Of a stretch of DNA of 64,000 bases, positions 31,909 through 42,602 are shown piece by piece. Positions within the stretch are counted from its first letter, which is position 1, and each line of letters starts with the position of its first letter. A program made the translations under genes and the position numbers. This DNA is from Gammaproteobacteria bacterium (GTDB lineage: Bacteria; Pseudomonadota; Gammaproteobacteria; Thiohalomonadales; Thiohalomonadaceae), in NCBI GenBank assembly GCA_026196575.1, contig JAPHSX010000006.1:45423-109422 (forward strand), written 5' to 3'. The notes beneath the pieces were generated by a model. The model was not told where the DNA came from, searched no databases, and was given only the letters and a program-made list of their open reading frames with translations.

Positions 31909-32385
31909 TCAGCTGTAGCGCACGTCCAGTATTTCGTACTCGCGCAGACCGCCCGGCGCCTGCACCTCGGCCACATCATCCACCTCCTTGCCAATCAGGG
32001 CACGGGCAATGGGTGAGGTGATGGAGATCCGCCCCAGCTTGATATCGGACTCATCCTCGCCGACGATCTGGTAGGTCACCTCGCTATCATTCGACAGGTC
32101 GAGCAGATCCACTGTGGCACCGAAGACGATCTTGCCGCCGGCATTGAGGGTGGCGGGATCAATGATCTGGGCGTTGGAGAGTTTGCCCTCGATGTCCTGA
32201 ATCCGCCCCTCGATAAAACCCTGCTGTTCGCGTGCTGCATGGTACTCGGCGTTCTCCTTCAGATCGCCATGCTCGCGCGCCTCGGCGATCGCCTTGATCA
32301 CCCTGGGGCGGGCAACGCCCTTCAACTCATTCAGCTCCTCCTGCAGTGCCGCGGCACCACGGGCGGTCATCGGTGTCTTGTCCAT
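31909..32385 (-). CDS. greA: transcription elongation factor GreA
   Basis: Rescues stalled RNA polymerase by stimulating transcript cleavage. The 158 residues form an N-terminal coiled coil with the acidic tip region [18 protein letters not shown] (two Asp/Glu contacts) and a C-terminal FKBP-like domain ending in [11 protein letters not shown]. The ATG overlaps the carB stop as TGATG, so it is translationally coupled. Confidence 0.97.
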   Translation of the reverse strand: MDKTPMTARGAAALQEELNELKGVARPRVIKAIAEAREHGDLKENAEYHAAREQQGFIEGRIQDIEGKLSNAQIIDPATLNAGGKIVFGATVDLLDLSNDSEVTYQIVGEDESDIKLGRISITSPIARALIGKEVDDVAEVQAPGGLREYEILDVRYS

Positions 32386-35300
32386 CAATTCAGCTCCTGA
32401 TGCAGATCCTGCAGGCGGTTGACGTCACTGCGATCGCGACGCTTCATGGCGCGGCAACTCGCGGCGGCGCCGGCCAGGGTGGTGGTATAGTTGACCTTGT
32501 GCTGCAGCGCCTCGCGACGAATACTGTAGGAGTCGGCGATCGCCTGTTTGCCCTCGGTGGTGTTGACGATAAAGCTGATCTCGTCGTTCTTGATCATATC
32601 GACGATATTGGGGCGCGCCTCATCCATCTTGTTGACGAGCTGGCACGCCACCCCAGCTTCGTTCAGCACCACTGCCGTGCCGCGGGTGGTGATCACCTCG
32701 AAGCCCAGAGCGACCAGGTCACGGGCGATCTGAATCACCCCCTTCTTGTCCGAATCACGCACGCTGACAAAGGCACGGCCCGAAGAGGGTAGCACGATAC
32801 CTGCCCCCTGTTGTGCCTTGTTGTAGGCCTCGCCGAAGGTGCGGCCGATGCCCATCACCTCGCCGGTAGACTTCATCTCCGGGCCGAGGATGGGGTCCAC
32901 GCCGGGGAACTTGATGAAGGGGAACACAGCCTCCTTCACTGAGAAATAGTTGGGAACGATCTCTTTGGTCTCGCCCTGGACAGCAAGACTCTGCCCCACC
33001 ATGCAGCGCGCGGCCACCATCGCCAGCGGACGGCGGGTCGCCTTGGAGACAAAGGGGACGGTGCGCGAGGCACGCGGATTGACCTCCAGCACATAGACCT
33101 CGTTATCCTTGATGGCGAACTGGGTGTTCATCAGCCCCACCACCTTCAACCCCCTGGCCATGGCGACGATCTGCTTGCGCATCTCCTCCTGAATCTCGGC
33201 CGATAGGCTATAGGGGGGGAGCGAACAGGCCGAGTCGCCGGAGTGTACCCCGGCCTGCTCAATGTGCTGCATGATGCCGCCAATCAGCACATCCTCGCCG
33301 TCACAGATGGCATCCACATCCACCTCAATCGCGTCATCGAGGAAGCGATCCAGCAGTACCGGGGACTCATTGGAGACCTTTACCGCGTCACGCATGTAAC
33401 CGCGCAGCTCCGACTCGTTGTAGACGATCTCCATGGCGCGGCCACCCAACACATAGGAGGGGCGCACCACCAGAGGGTAACCGATCTCCTCGGCCAGCCT
33501 GACCGCCGTCTCCGGGTCACGGGCGGTGCGGTTGGGGGGCTGACGCAGGCCAAGCTTCTCGATCAACTGCTGGAAACGCTCACGATCCTCAGCCAAGTCG
33601 ATGGAGTCGGGGGTGGTGCCGATGATCGGCGCCCCGGCCGCCTCCAGGTCACGCGCCAGCTTGAGCGGGGTCTGCCCGCCAAACTGCACGATCACCCCCT
33701 TGGGCTTCTCCAGATCGATGATCTCCAGCACATCCTCCAGGGTCAGCGATTCAAAGTAGAGGCGATCGGAGGTGTCATAGTCGGTGGAGACGGTCTCCGG
33801 ATTGCAGTTGACCATGATGGTCTCGTAGCCATCCTCGCGCAGCGCCAGCGCCGCATGCACGCAGCAGTAGTCGAACTCGATCCCCTGACCGATACGGTTG
33901 GGGCCGCCCCCCAGCACCATGATCTTGTCACGGTTGCTGGGGTTGGCCTCGCACTCCTCCTCGTAGGTGGAGTACATGTAGGCGGTGGAGGTGGCAAACT
34001 CCGCGGCACAGGTATCGACCCGCTTGTAGACCGGGCGGATACCGTGCTGGTGACGCAGCTTGCGGAACACGTCCTCGCTCACACCGATGATCTTCGCCAA
34101 GCGGCGATCGGAGAAACCCTTGCGCTTGAGCTTGCGCACGAACCGCTCATCCAGACCCTCAAGGCCAAGGGCGGCAACCTCCTTCTCCAGCGTCATCAGC
34201 TCCTCGATCTGCACCAGGAACCAAGGGTCGATGCGGCTCAGTTCATGTACCTCGGCCAGGTTCATGCCGATACGAAAGGCGTCGCCGATGTAGAAGATGC
34301 GCTCGGCCGAGGGGCGGCGCAGCTCACGGCGCAGCCGCTCCAGGGCCTCGGGTGCCGCAAGGTCGATAAACTCATCAAAACCATCGACGCCGATCTCAAG
34401 CCCGCGTAGCGCCTTCTGCAACGACTCCTGCTGGGTGCGGCCGATGGCCATCACCTCGCCCACCGACTTCATCTGGGTGGTGAGGTTGGGGTCGGCCTTG
34501 GGGAACTTCTCGAAGGTAAAACGCGGGATCTTGGTGACCACGTAATCAATAGAGGGCTCGAAGGAGGCCGGGGTGGCGCCACCGGTAATGTCGTTCTGCA
34601 GCTCATCCAGGGTGTAACCGACCGCCAGCTTGGCTGCCACCTTGGCGATGGGGAAACCGGTCGCCTTGGAGGCCAGCGCCGAGGAGCGGGAGACGCGCGG
34701 ATTCATCTCGATGATGGTCATGCGGCCGTCGGCCGGATTAATGGCGAACTGTACGTTGGAGCCGCCGGTGTCAACACCGATCTCGCGCAGCACCGCCAGC
34801 GAGGCGTCGCGCATGATCTGGTACTCCTTGTCGGTCAGGGTCTGTGCCGGGGCGACGGTAATGGAGTCACCGGTGTGGACCCCCATCGGGTCGAAGTTCT
34901 CGATGGAGCAGATGATGATGCAGTTGTCCTTGCGGTCGCGCACCACCTCCATCTCATACTCTTTCCAGCCGAGGATCGACTCCTCAATCAGCAGCTCGTT
35001 GGTCGGCGAGAGGTCGAGGCCGCGCTCGCAGATCTCGACGAACTCCTCCTTGTTGTAGGCGATACCGCCACCGGAGCCACCCATGGTGAAGGAGGGGCGG
35101 ATGATGGTGGGAAAACCGACCTGCGCCTGCACCTGCCACGCCTCCTCCATCGAGTGGGCAACGGCCGCCTTGGGCATATCGAGGCCAATCTTCAGCATCG
35201 CCTTGTGGAATTTGTCACGGTCTTCTGCCTTGTCGATGGCCTCACGGCAGGCACCGATCATCTCCACCCCGAACTTCTCCAGCACCCCGTGCTTGGCCAG

Positions 35301-35603
35301 GTCCAGGGCACAGTTGAGCGCGGTTTGCCCCCCCATGGTCGGCAACAGCGCGTCCGGCCTCTCCTTCTCGATGATCTTGGCCACCACCTGCCAGGTGATC
35401 GGCTCAATATAGGTGGCGTCGGCCATCCCCGGGTCGGTCATGATGGTGGCGGGATTGGAGTTGACCAGAATGACCCGGTACCCCTCCTCACGCAGCGCCT
35501 TACAGGCCTGGGCACCGGAATAGTCGAACTCACAGGCCTGGCCAATGACGATAGGACCGGCACCGATGATGAGAATACTTTGGATGTCTGTACGCTTTGG
35601 CAT
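32385..35603 (-). CDS. carB: carbamoyl-phosphate synthase large subunit
   Basis: Makes carbamoyl phosphate from ammonia, bicarbonate and two ATP for pyrimidine and arginine synthesis. The 1072 residues contain two homologous ATP-grasp halves (each with an [10 protein letters not shown] or [11 protein letters not shown] motif), the oligomerisation domain between them, and a C-terminal MGS-type allosteric domain. The length matches E. coli CarB (1073). Confidence 0.98.
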   Translation of the reverse strand: MPKRTDIQSILIIGAGPIVIGQACEFDYSGAQACKALREEGYRVILVNSNPATIMTDPGMADATYIEPITWQVVAKIIEKERPDALLPTMGGQTALNCALDLAKHGVLEKFGVEMIGACREAIDKAEDRDKFHKAMLKIGLDMPKAAVAHSMEEAWQVQAQVGFPTIIRPSFTMGGSGGGIAYNKEEFVEICERGLDLSPTNELLIEESILGWKEYEMEVVRDRKDNCIIICSIENFDPMGVHTGDSITVAPAQTLTDKEYQIMRDASLAVLREIGVDTGGSNVQFAINPADGRMTIIEMNPRVSRSSALASKATGFPIAKVAAKLAVGYTLDELQNDITGGATPASFEPSIDYVVTKIPRFTFEKFPKADPNLTTQMKSVGEVMAIGRTQQESLQKALRGLEIGVDGFDEFIDLAAPEALERLRRELRRPSAERIFYIGDAFRIGMNLAEVHELSRIDPWFLVQIEELMTLEKEVAALGLEGLDERFVRKLKRKGFSDRRLAKIIGVSEDVFRKLRHQHGIRPVYKRVDTCAAEFATSTAYMYSTYEEECEANPSNRDKIMVLGGGPNRIGQGIEFDYCCVHAALALREDGYETIMVNCNPETVSTDYDTSDRLYFESLTLEDVLEIIDLEKPKGVIVQFGGQTPLKLARDLEAAGAPIIGTTPDSIDLAEDRERFQQLIEKLGLRQPPNRTARDPETAVRLAEEIGYPLVVRPSYVLGGRAMEIVYNESELRGYMRDAVKVSNESPVLLDRFLDDAIEVDVDAICDGEDVLIGGIMQHIEQAGVHSGDSACSLPPYSLSAEIQEEMRKQIVAMARGLKVVGLMNTQFAIKDNEVYVLEVNPRASRTVPFVSKATRRPLAMVAARCMVGQSLAVQGETKEIVPNYFSVKEAVFPFIKFPGVDPILGPEMKSTGEVMGIGRTFGEAYNKAQQGAGIVLPSSGRAFVSVRDSDKKGVIQIARDLVALGFEVITTRGTAVVLNEAGVACQLVNKMDEARPNIVDMIKNDEISFIVNTTEGKQAIADSYSIRREALQHKVNYTTTLAGAAASCRAMKRRDRSDVNRLQDLHQELN

Positions 35604-35633
35604 CTCAGTCTGTTACCCAATCTGTGTAATCAA

Positions 35634-35653
35634 ACGGGGCGATAATGCCCCGT
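35634..35653 (-). promoter_or_regulatory. hairpin between carA and carB
   Basis: On the minus strand ACGGGGC and GCCCCGT form a 7-bp stem with a 6-base loop, followed by TTTGATT. The T-run is too weak for efficient termination, so it may modulate carB expression or protect carA mRNA ends. Confidence 0.45.
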
Positions 35654-35660
35654 GAATTAG

Positions 35661-36809
35661 TTACTTCTTGCTCTCTTCGATGAGCTTGATGAAGTGATCG
35701 AACAGCGGCGCCACATCGTGGGGGCCGGGGCTCGCCTCCGGGTGCCCCTGGAAGCTGAAGGCGGGGCAGTCGGTACGGTGAACCCCCTGCAGCGAGCCGT
35801 CGAACAGCGAACGGTGGGTGGCCCGCAGATTGTCGGGCAGACTCTGCTCATCGACCGCAAAACCGTGATTCTGCGAGGTAATCATCACCGCCCCGCTATC
35901 GAGATCCTGCACCGGGTGGTTGGCACCGTGGTGGCCGAACTTCATCTTCAGGGTCTTCGCCCCCGAGGCCAGGGCCAGCAGCTGATGTCCCAGGCAGATG
36001 CCGAACATCGGGATGCCGGTCGCGGTTAGCTGCCGGATCGCCGCGATGGCATAGTCACAGGGCTCCGGGTCACCGGGGCCGTTGGAGAGAAAGACGCCAT
36101 CGGGCTTGAGCTTCAGCACCTCGTCCGCCGGGGTTTTGGCCGGCACCACCGTGAGGCGACAACCGCGATCCACCAGCATGCGCAGGATGTTGCGCTTGAC
36201 CCCGTAATCGAAGGCCACCACGTGGTGCGGCAGGGCCTCTTCGATCGGCCCCGCGGGGTGGCCGGGCAAGCCACCCTCCAGGGTCCAGCTGCCTTGGGCC
36301 CACTCGTAGGGCTGGCCGGTGGTCACCTCCTGGGCCAGATCCATCCCCTTGAGGCCACCGAAGCCCCTGGCCGCGGCCACCGCCGCCTCGGCGTCGATCT
36401 TCTCACCGGCGACGATACAACCGCCCTGCGCCCCCTTCTCGCGCAGGATGCGGGTCAGCTTGCGGGTATCGATATCGGCGATACCGACCACCTTGTGCCG
36501 GCACAGGTATTCGTCGAGCGGCATCTTGCTGCGCCAGCTACTGGCGAGCAGCGGCAGGTCGCGGATCACAAGGCCGGCGGCGAAGACACCCGAGGACTCC
36601 TCGTCTTCATCGTTGGTACCGGTATTGCCGATATGGGGATAGGTCAGGGTGACGATCTGCCGCGCGTACGACGGATCGGTCAAAATCTCCTGATAGCCGG
36701 TGAGCGCGGTATTGAACACCACCTCACCCACAGTCTGCCCTTCACTACCGATGGACTCCCCCCAAAACAGGGTGCCATCTTCAAGGGCCAGTAGGGCCGG
36801 TTGCCGCAA
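35661..36809 (-). CDS. carA: carbamoyl-phosphate synthase small subunit
   Basis: The glutaminase subunit that feeds ammonia to CarB. The 382 residues have the N-terminal CPSase domain and a class I glutamine amidotransferase with the nucleophile Cys in [15 protein letters not shown] and [13 protein letters not shown] choose a TTG start because GGAGG lies 5 bases upstream; the in-frame GTG 12 bases above coincides with that Shine-Dalgarno and has none of its own. E. coli carA is also known to start with TTG. Confidence 0.93.
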   Translation of the reverse strand: MRQPALLALEDGTLFWGESIGSEGQTVGEVVFNTALTGYQEILTDPSYARQIVTLTYPHIGNTGTNDEDEESSGVFAAGLVIRDLPLLASSWRSKMPLDEYLCRHKVVGIADIDTRKLTRILREKGAQGGCIVAGEKIDAEAAVAAARGFGGLKGMDLAQEVTTGQPYEWAQGSWTLEGGLPGHPAGPIEEALPHHVVAFDYGVKRNILRMLVDRGCRLTVVPAKTPADEVLKLKPDGVFLSNGPGDPEPCDYAIAAIRQLTATGIPMFGICLGHQLLALASGAKTLKMKFGHHGANHPVQDLDSGAVMITSQNHGFAVDEQSLPDNLRATHRSLFDGSLQGVHRTDCPAFSFQGHPEASPGPHDVAPLFDHFIKLIEESKK

Positions 36810-36837
36810 GGTAACCTCCACGTATCAGATGCGCAAA

Positions 36838-36868
36838 GCGGGAGGGACCCGGTCAGGCCCTTCCCGCC
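36838..36868 (-). promoter_or_regulatory. hairpin in the carA leader
   Basis: On the minus strand GCGGGAAGGG pairs with CCCTCCCGC (one bulged A) and is followed by only TTT. It lies between the predicted carA promoter and start codon. It could be an attenuator-like or RNA-stability element; the short T-run argues against a simple terminator. Confidence 0.4.
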
Positions 36869-36921
36869 TAAAATTCGATTAAGTGTGCCGGAGGCTGGAG
36901 CCGCCCCGACTGATCGGGCAG

Positions 36922-36951
36922 ATTGTACCGGAGTGCCCCCCGCACTGTCCA
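36922..36951 (-). promoter_or_regulatory. carAB promoter
   Basis: On the minus strand TGGACA, an 18-base spacer and TACAAT, each box one base off the sigma-70 consensus. It lies about 110 bases above the carA start in the 242-base gap after recJ. The rest of that gap shows no gene; GTGTGTGACAC near 37005 is a small palindrome of unknown role. Confidence 0.65.
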
Positions 36952-37051
36952 CGCCGAATCCTCATGCGCATAAAGACCTACGGATGACTATCGCTATTTA
37001 GTGGTGTGTGACACTTTGATCGCGTTACATAAATGGAATCGCAAACGCCTG

Positions 37052-38797
37052 CTAGGCAACCGCCACGATGGTCTCAACCAGCAGCTGCAGGCTCTGGTTA
37101 CCGCGCCACTCATTGATATCGAGCCGATAGGCGATCTGGATGCGTTGCAGGCTGCGGGTGAGTAATGCCTCATCCACGTTAAAGGCAATGGCATCGACGC
37201 ATTGCGGTGAGTCGGGCCACTGCAGTTGCAGCTTGAGGTGACGTTCGCCAACAACACGCCCGCCCGCCACCTCGAACCAGCCATCGAACAGCGGCTCGGC
37301 AAAGCCCTGTCCCCACGGGCTGTCGTTGCGCAACCGTGCCGCCAACTCCATGGTCACCTGCGTGGCGGTCAGTTCGCCATCACTCACCAGGGTACCATGC
37401 AGCTCCTCGGCACTGAGATGGCGGCGCACCTCCGCATCAAAGGCTTGTTTAAAGGTCTCAAGGTGGCGGCGCGCAATGGTAAGACCGGCCGCCATGGCAT
37501 GGCCACCGAACCTTTTCAGCAGCTCGGGGTGGGCGGCGGCGACGGCGTCAAGGGCGTCGCGAATATGTACCCCCTTGACCGAGCGGGCCGACCCCTTGAT
37601 CTCGCCGTTGGCGGCATCGGTAAAGACGATCACCGGGCGGTGCAGCCGATCCTTGATGCGCGAGGCGAGGATACCGATCACCCCCTCGTGCCAGTCGGGG
37701 TTGTAGAGACAGAAGCCGAAGGGGAGCGAGTCCGGGTCTTTCAGGTGCAATCGTTCGACCTCGGCCAGCGCCTGGTCGCGCATCGCCCCCTCTACCGCGC
37801 GGCGTTCGTGGTTCAACGCCTCCAGCCGAGCGGCAAGCCGACGCGCCTCATCGAGGCTCTCACTGAGCAAACACGCTATGCCGATGCTCATATCCTCCAT
37901 GCGCCCGGCGGCATTCAGGCGCGGCCCGAGACCAAAACCGAGGTCGCTCGCCACCAGCCGCGCGGGATCGCGTCGTGCCGCCTCGCACAGCGCCTGGATA
38001 CCGGGTGAGGCGCGCCCGGCACGAATGCGCGCCACCCCCTGCGCCACCAGAATACGGTTGGTGTGATCCAGCGTCACCACATCGGCCACCGTGCCCAGCG
38101 CCACCAGATCCAGCAGCTGCGCCAGGTTGGGTTCGACCAGCCCCTGCGCCGCGAACCACCCCTGTTCTCGCAGGAGACGGCGCAGCGCCAGCATCACATA
38201 GAAGATCACCCCTACCCCGGCCAGATGTTTGCAGGGGAAGCGATCACCGGGCTGATTGGGGTTGACCATCGCCTCGGCCGGCGGCAGCTTTGCACCCGGC
38301 AGGTGGTGGTCGGTCACCAGCACCTTGATCCCGGCCTGCTGCGCCGCCACCACGCCCTGCACACTGGAGATGCCGTTATCCACGGTAACGATGAGCTGGG
38401 GTCGGCGCGTGGCGGCCACGGCGACGATCTCCGGGGTGAGGCCGTAGCCATACTCGAAGCGGTTGGGCACCAGAAAATCGACCTCCCCCGCCCCCAGCAG
38501 GCGCAGTGCCTTGACCGCCACGGCGGTGCTGGTCGCCCCATCGGCGTCAAAATCGCCCACCACCAGGATGCGCCAGCGTTGTTGCAATGCCTGGTGCAGC
38601 AACGCCACCGCCGCCGCGATCCCCTTGAGCGGGTCAAAGGGCGGCAACCGCTCCAGCGAATAATCCAGCTCCTGCTGCGAGGTGACGCCGCGATTGGCGT
38701 AAAGCTGCGCCAGCAGCGGCGGCAGGGTGGCGGCAAGGCCGGCGGGGATGGCCTGCGGCGCACGGCGAGAGATTTGGTGTGTGCCCTGGTAGTCCAA
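37052..38797 (-). CDS. recJ: single-stranded-DNA-specific exonuclease RecJ
   Basis: A 5'-to-3' ssDNA exonuclease in recombination and mismatch repair. The 581 residues contain the DHH phosphoesterase motifs DFDADGATST, TVDNGIS, VTDHHLPG, the GVGVIFYV region, and the C-terminal DHHA1/OB parts (KRFGGHAMAAGLT). The length is close to E. coli RecJ (577). The start is TTG, right after the upstream gene's stop, with AAGAG before it; no better in-frame start is present. Confidence 0.95.
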   Translation of the reverse strand: MDYQGTHQISRRAPQAIPAGLAATLPPLLAQLYANRGVTSQQELDYSLERLPPFDPLKGIAAAVALLHQALQQRWRILVVGDFDADGATSTAVAVKALRLLGAGEVDFLVPNRFEYGYGLTPEIVAVAATRRPQLIVTVDNGISSVQGVVAAQQAGIKVLVTDHHLPGAKLPPAEAMVNPNQPGDRFPCKHLAGVGVIFYVMLALRRLLREQGWFAAQGLVEPNLAQLLDLVALGTVADVVTLDHTNRILVAQGVARIRAGRASPGIQALCEAARRDPARLVASDLGFGLGPRLNAAGRMEDMSIGIACLLSESLDEARRLAARLEALNHERRAVEGAMRDQALAEVERLHLKDPDSLPFGFCLYNPDWHEGVIGILASRIKDRLHRPVIVFTDAANGEIKGSARSVKGVHIRDALDAVAAAHPELLKRFGGHAMAAGLTIARRHLETFKQAFDAEVRRHLSAEELHGTLVSDGELTATQVTMELAARLRNDSPWGQGFAEPLFDGWFEVAGGRVVGERHLKLQLQWPDSPQCVDAIAFNVDEALLTRSLQRIQIAYRLDINEWRGNQSLQLLVETIVAVA

Positions 38798-38798
38798 C

Positions 38799-39827
38799 TT
38801 AGTGTCTCTTTAGTAATTCAGCCAGCGGCTTACGCCGGCGCCACCAGCGGCCCCGCCATCCACGCCATCCGGATAGTGCGGCACGGTCTACCGTCCAGCG
38901 CCCCACACCCGGAAAGTCGATCACCAGCTTTGCCAGCTCGCCGCCCTGCACCATGGCCAGCAATGGGGTGAAGCGTTGACACTCCAGCTGTTCGAATAGC
39001 TCCGCTATTGGTAGCGGCGACTGTAACGAATCATCGACCCACAACACACTTGGTTCGGGCTGCGATAACGTGGCCAAGGTGGTCGATGATGGCTCTTCCA
39101 TCGACACCCCATGCAGCCGGGCAAGGCCACGGCTAAGGCAATCACTGGCGATAACATGCCCCCAGCCACTATCGGTTACTGCCTCACCCAGACTACCGCC
39201 ACCCCAAAACCAGAGACCGTTTACCGCCTTTTTCCCCTGCCCGGCACGGCGCTCATTGACCGGACTTGCGTGCAGTATCATCTGCACCTCGGTCATCACC
39301 CGCTGCCACGCCATCGCATCCTTGCCCTGTGGCAACACGGCACCCACACGTTGGCCCAGGGCCTGCTCGGTGGGTGTGGTAGAGAGCGCCAGCGGCTGCG
39401 GCAGGCGCAGCAGCCAGCGCTGCGGTGAGGCGGCGCTAAAGAGCCAGCCATCTTCTGCATAAATTTTATTCAGTTCGGTGACCAGCGCATCGGCCTCGGG
39501 CTGACTCAGGGCCAACTCACGGTAGGCCGAGAGATAGAGTTGATCGCGATCGACCAACAGATGAACCGGATCCACACAGAGCCACCAGCCGCTCTGCACA
39601 TCCAGCCCATGACTCAGGGCACAGAGTGGTGCAACAGGCAGATCGCCCTGCACCTTTACAGGCACCCCAAAATAGGTAAACAGGGTGGCGATGTGATCGG
39701 CTGAGGAGCGCTCCCGCCTGCCCGTGGATAACAGCGTCTGCAACGCGGGCATCTCGGGCCACACCGTGTCGTTATCAAAAGATGGTTGAAGGCCAGGGAG
39801 GAGCAGGGTAAGTGATGATCGGGTCAT
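38799..39827 (-). CDS. RpfE/COG4255-like protein of unknown function
   Basis: A 342-residue soluble protein that resembles the COG4255 group, often labelled regulatory protein RpfE or phosphoglycerate-mutase-like. Visible family stretches: LLPGLQPSFDND near the start, WWLCVDPVHLLVDRDQLYL (about 80-98), and NGLWFWGGGSLG (about 200). The C-terminus is rich in Trp and Arg. The recJ start codon overlaps or abuts its end, so the two are one operon, an arrangement I know from Pseudomonas relatives. Catalytic activity has not been established for the group. Confidence 0.65.
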   Translation of the reverse strand: MTRSSLTLLLPGLQPSFDNDTVWPEMPALQTLLSTGRRERSSADHIATLFTYFGVPVKVQGDLPVAPLCALSHGLDVQSGWWLCVDPVHLLVDRDQLYLSAYRELALSQPEADALVTELNKIYAEDGWLFSAASPQRWLLRLPQPLALSTTPTEQALGQRVGAVLPQGKDAMAWQRVMTEVQMILHASPVNERRAGQGKKAVNGLWFWGGGSLGEAVTDSGWGHVIASDCLSRGLARLHGVSMEEPSSTTLATLSQPEPSVLWVDDSLQSPLPIAELFEQLECQRFTPLLAMVQGGELAKLVIDFPGVGRWTVDRAALSGWRGWRGRWWRRRKPLAELLKRH

Positions 39828-39840
39828 TTACTCATCTAAA

Positions 39841-39863
39841 CAAAAGGGGGCCAGCGGCCCCCT
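39841..39863 (-). terminator. terminator of the alaA-hom operon
   Basis: On the minus strand GGGGGCC, a 3-base loop and GGCCCCC are followed by TTTTGTTT. It starts about 24 bases after the hom stop, so no thrC gene follows hom here. Confidence 0.85.
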
Positions 39864-39886
39864 GTTAGAAGCAATGGGCAGCTGTG

Positions 39887-41197
39887 TCAGCCCAGGCTCT
39901 CCATGCGAATGCGGATCGGCTCACCGGTAACGGCATCCAGTCGCGCAATCGCGGCCAGCGCCTGATTCATGCTGCGCTCCTTCACCCGCTGGGTGAGCAT
40001 GATCAGCGAGACATTGGCCTCGCCCTCGGCGGGCTCCTTCTGCAGCACCGCCTCGATGGAGATCCCCGCCTCGCCGAAGATACGGGTGATGTCGGCCAGC
40101 ACGCCGGGGCGATCCTCGACCTGCAGGCGCAGGTAGTAGGCGGTCACCACCTCCTCCATCGGCAGGATCGGCAGGTCGGAGAGCTGATCCGGCTGGAAGG
40201 CGAGGTGCGGCACGCGGTTGCCCGGATCGGCGGTAAGGGCGCGCACCACATCGACGATATCGGCCACCACCGCCGAGGCAGTCGCCTCGGCACCGGCGCC
40301 AGCGCCGTAGTAGAGGGTCGGGCCAACCGCATCCCCCTTCACCAGCACGGCGTTCATTACGCCGTTGACGTTGGCGATGAGGCGACGCTCCGGGATCAGG
40401 GTCGGGTGGACACGCAGTTCGATACCGCCCTCGGTGCGACGCGCTACCCCCAGGTGCTTGATGCGATAACCGAGCTCCTCGGCATAGGTGACATCCTCAC
40501 GGGTGATCTTGGTGATCCCCTCGGTGTAGGCCTTCTCAAACTGCAGCGGGATACCGAAGGCAATGGCGGCGAGGATGGTCAACTTGTGTGCCGCGTCGAT
40601 CCCCTCCACGTCGAAGGTGGGGTCGGCCTCGGCATAGCCGAGGGCCTGCGCCTCGGCCAGCACGTCGGCAAAGTCCCGCCCCTTGTCGCGCATCTCGGTA
40701 AGGATGAAGTTGCCGGTACCGTTGATGATCCCCGCCAGCCACTCGATGCGGTTGCCGGCGAGCCCCTCGCGGATCGCCTTGATGATCGGGATGCCACCGG
40801 CCACCGCCGCCTCGAAGGCGACCACCACCCCCTTCGCCTGCGCCGCAGCGAAGATCTCGTTGCCGTGCTTGGCGATCAGCGCCTTGTTGGCGGTGACCAC
40901 ATGCTTGCCGTTGTGAATGGCCTTCATCACCATCTCGTGGGCGAGGGTGACGCCGCCGATGAGCTCCACCACCACATCCACCTCGGGGGCATCGACCACC
41001 TCGGCCGGATTGGTGGTAAGGATGATGCCGGTGGTGTCGCAGATGCGCGCCTTGCCCAGGTCGCGGGCCGAGGCGTGGCTCACCTCGATGGCGCGACCGG
41101 CGCGTCGGCTGATCTCCTCGGCATTGCGCTTGAGGACGTTGACGGTACCACCACCGACGGTACCAAGGCCCAGCAGGCCAATCTTTACGGGTTTCAT
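39887..41197 (-). CDS. hom: homoserine dehydrogenase
   Basis: Reduces aspartate semialdehyde to homoserine for threonine and methionine. The 436 residues have the NAD(P) fold GLLGLGTVGGG, the NGTGNFILTEM and EADPTFDVEGIDAAHKL catalytic segments, and a C-terminal ACT domain (about 355-430) for feedback by threonine. It is not fused to aspartokinase, unlike ThrA/MetL. The ATG after an upstream GTG is taken as start. Confidence 0.96.
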   Translation of the reverse strand: MKPVKIGLLGLGTVGGGTVNVLKRNAEEISRRAGRAIEVSHASARDLGKARICDTTGIILTTNPAEVVDAPEVDVVVELIGGVTLAHEMVMKAIHNGKHVVTANKALIAKHGNEIFAAAQAKGVVVAFEAAVAGGIPIIKAIREGLAGNRIEWLAGIINGTGNFILTEMRDKGRDFADVLAEAQALGYAEADPTFDVEGIDAAHKLTILAAIAFGIPLQFEKAYTEGITKITREDVTYAEELGYRIKHLGVARRTEGGIELRVHPTLIPERRLIANVNGVMNAVLVKGDAVGPTLYYGAGAGAEATASAVVADIVDVVRALTADPGNRVPHLAFQPDQLSDLPILPMEEVVTAYYLRLQVEDRPGVLADITRIFGEAGISIEAVLQKEPAEGEANVSLIMLTQRVKERSMNQALAAIARLDAVTGEPIRIRMESLG

Positions 41198-41228
41198 CAC
41201 TGTTTTTTCTCTAGAGTCGAATTCATTG

Positions 41229-42488
41229 TCAGGCGCCGTGACGCTTGCGGTAGCCGTGGAGGAAACGCTCCATGCGCTCCACTGCCTTGTTCAGGTCATC
41301 CGAGATCGGCAGGAAGACCATGCGAAAGTGATCCGGATCCCTCCAGTTAAAGCCGCTCCCCTGCACCACCAGCACCTTCTCCTCCTTCAGCATCTCCAGG
41401 GCGAAGGCCTGGTCATCGCTGATGGGATACATCTTCGGGTCGAGGCGGGGGAAGAGGTAGAGCGCCGCCTGCGGCTTGACGCAGCTTACCCCGGGTAGCG
41501 AGGTGATCAGCTCCCAGGCCATGTCGCGCTGCTTGCGCAACCGCCCGCCGGGCCCGACCAGGTCGTTGATGCTCTGATAGCCGCCCAGCGCCGTCTGAAT
41601 GGCGTATTGCCCCGGCACGTTGGAGCAGAGGCGCATCGAGGCGAGGATATCCAGCCCGGCCATATAGTCCTGGGCGTGGCGCTTCTCGCCGGAGATCACC
41701 ATCCAGCCGGCACGGTAGCCACAGGCGCGGTAGTTCTTGGAGAGGCCGTTGAAGGTGACGAAGAGGACGTCATCGGCCAGCGAGGCGATGGAGGTGTGGC
41801 GCGCCCCGTCGTAGAGCATCTTGTCGTAGATCTCGTCGGCAAAGATGATGAGCTGGTGCTGACGGGCGATCTCAATCAGCTCCAGCAGCAGCGCGTCCGG
41901 GTAGAGTGCCCCGGTCGGATTGTTGGGGTTGATAATGACCAACGCGCGGGTATTGGCGGTGATCTTGCTGCGAATATCGTCCAGATCGGGGAGCCAGCCC
42001 GCCCCCTCATCACAGATGTAGTGGCGCGGCTTGCCCCCGCCAAGGCTCACCGCCGCCGTCCACAATGGGTAGTCGGGGGCCGGCACCAGCACCTCATCGC
42101 CGTTGTCCAGCAGCCCCTGCATGGCCATCACGATAAGCTCGGAGGCGCCATTGCCGACAATGATATTCTCCAGCTCCACCCCGGCGATGTTCTTGCTCTG
42201 GCAGTAGTGCATGATCGCCTTGCGGGCGGCGAACATCCCCTTTGACTCGGAGTAACCGGAGGCGTGCGGCAGATTGAGAATTACATCCTGCTGGATCTCC
42301 TCGGGCACCTCAAAGCCGAAGGGCGACAGATTGCCGAGGTTGAGCTTGATGATGCGGTGCCCCTCCTCCTCCATCAGACGCGCATGCTCCATCACCGGCC
42401 CGCGAATGTCGTAGCAGACGTTATCCAGCTTCGAGGATTTTTTCAGCAGGCGCATATCAGCCAACTTTGTGGCGGGTGTTGTAGTCAC
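41229..42488 (-). CDS. alaA: AlaA-type alanine aminotransferase
   Basis: A class I PLP aminotransferase, 419 residues, very like E. coli AlaA (YfbQ): KSSKLDNVCYDIRGPVMEHA, DYPLWTAAVSLGGGK, IINPNNPTGALY, FADEIYDKMLY and the PLP-lysine segment FNGLSKNYRACGYRAGW. It makes alanine from pyruvate and glutamate. The start is GTG with AAAGGA about 9 bases upstream; an ATG 33 bases in lacks a Shine-Dalgarno. It is followed by hom after 31 bases. Confidence 0.92.
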   Translation of the reverse strand: MTTTPATKLADMRLLKKSSKLDNVCYDIRGPVMEHARLMEEEGHRIIKLNLGNLSPFGFEVPEEIQQDVILNLPHASGYSESKGMFAARKAIMHYCQSKNIAGVELENIIVGNGASELIVMAMQGLLDNGDEVLVPAPDYPLWTAAVSLGGGKPRHYICDEGAGWLPDLDDIRSKITANTRALVIINPNNPTGALYPDALLLELIEIARQHQLIIFADEIYDKMLYDGARHTSIASLADDVLFVTFNGLSKNYRACGYRAGWMVISGEKRHAQDYMAGLDILASMRLCSNVPGQYAIQTALGGYQSINDLVGPGGRLRKQRDMAWELITSLPGVSCVKPQAALYLFPRLDPKMYPISDDQAFALEMLKEEKVLVVQGSGFNWRDPDHFRMVFLPISDDLNKAVERMERFLHGYRKRHGA

Positions 42489-42553
42489 AACAGGCGATCC
42501 TTTTAACTATGCCGGTAGAGCACGCGATTTTGGGGGCAAAACGAAAGCTGCTA

Positions 42554-42582
42554 ACATTACTGGGGCGGTAATTCCCTGTCAA
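42554..42582 (-). promoter_or_regulatory. probable alaA promoter
   Basis: On the minus strand a perfect TTGACA, 17-base spacer and TAATGT. It lies in the divergent gap between alaA and the Mth938-like gene, about 60 bases above the alaA start. Confidence 0.5.
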
Positions 42583-42602
42583 TCAACTACTTGTCATATG
42601 CG

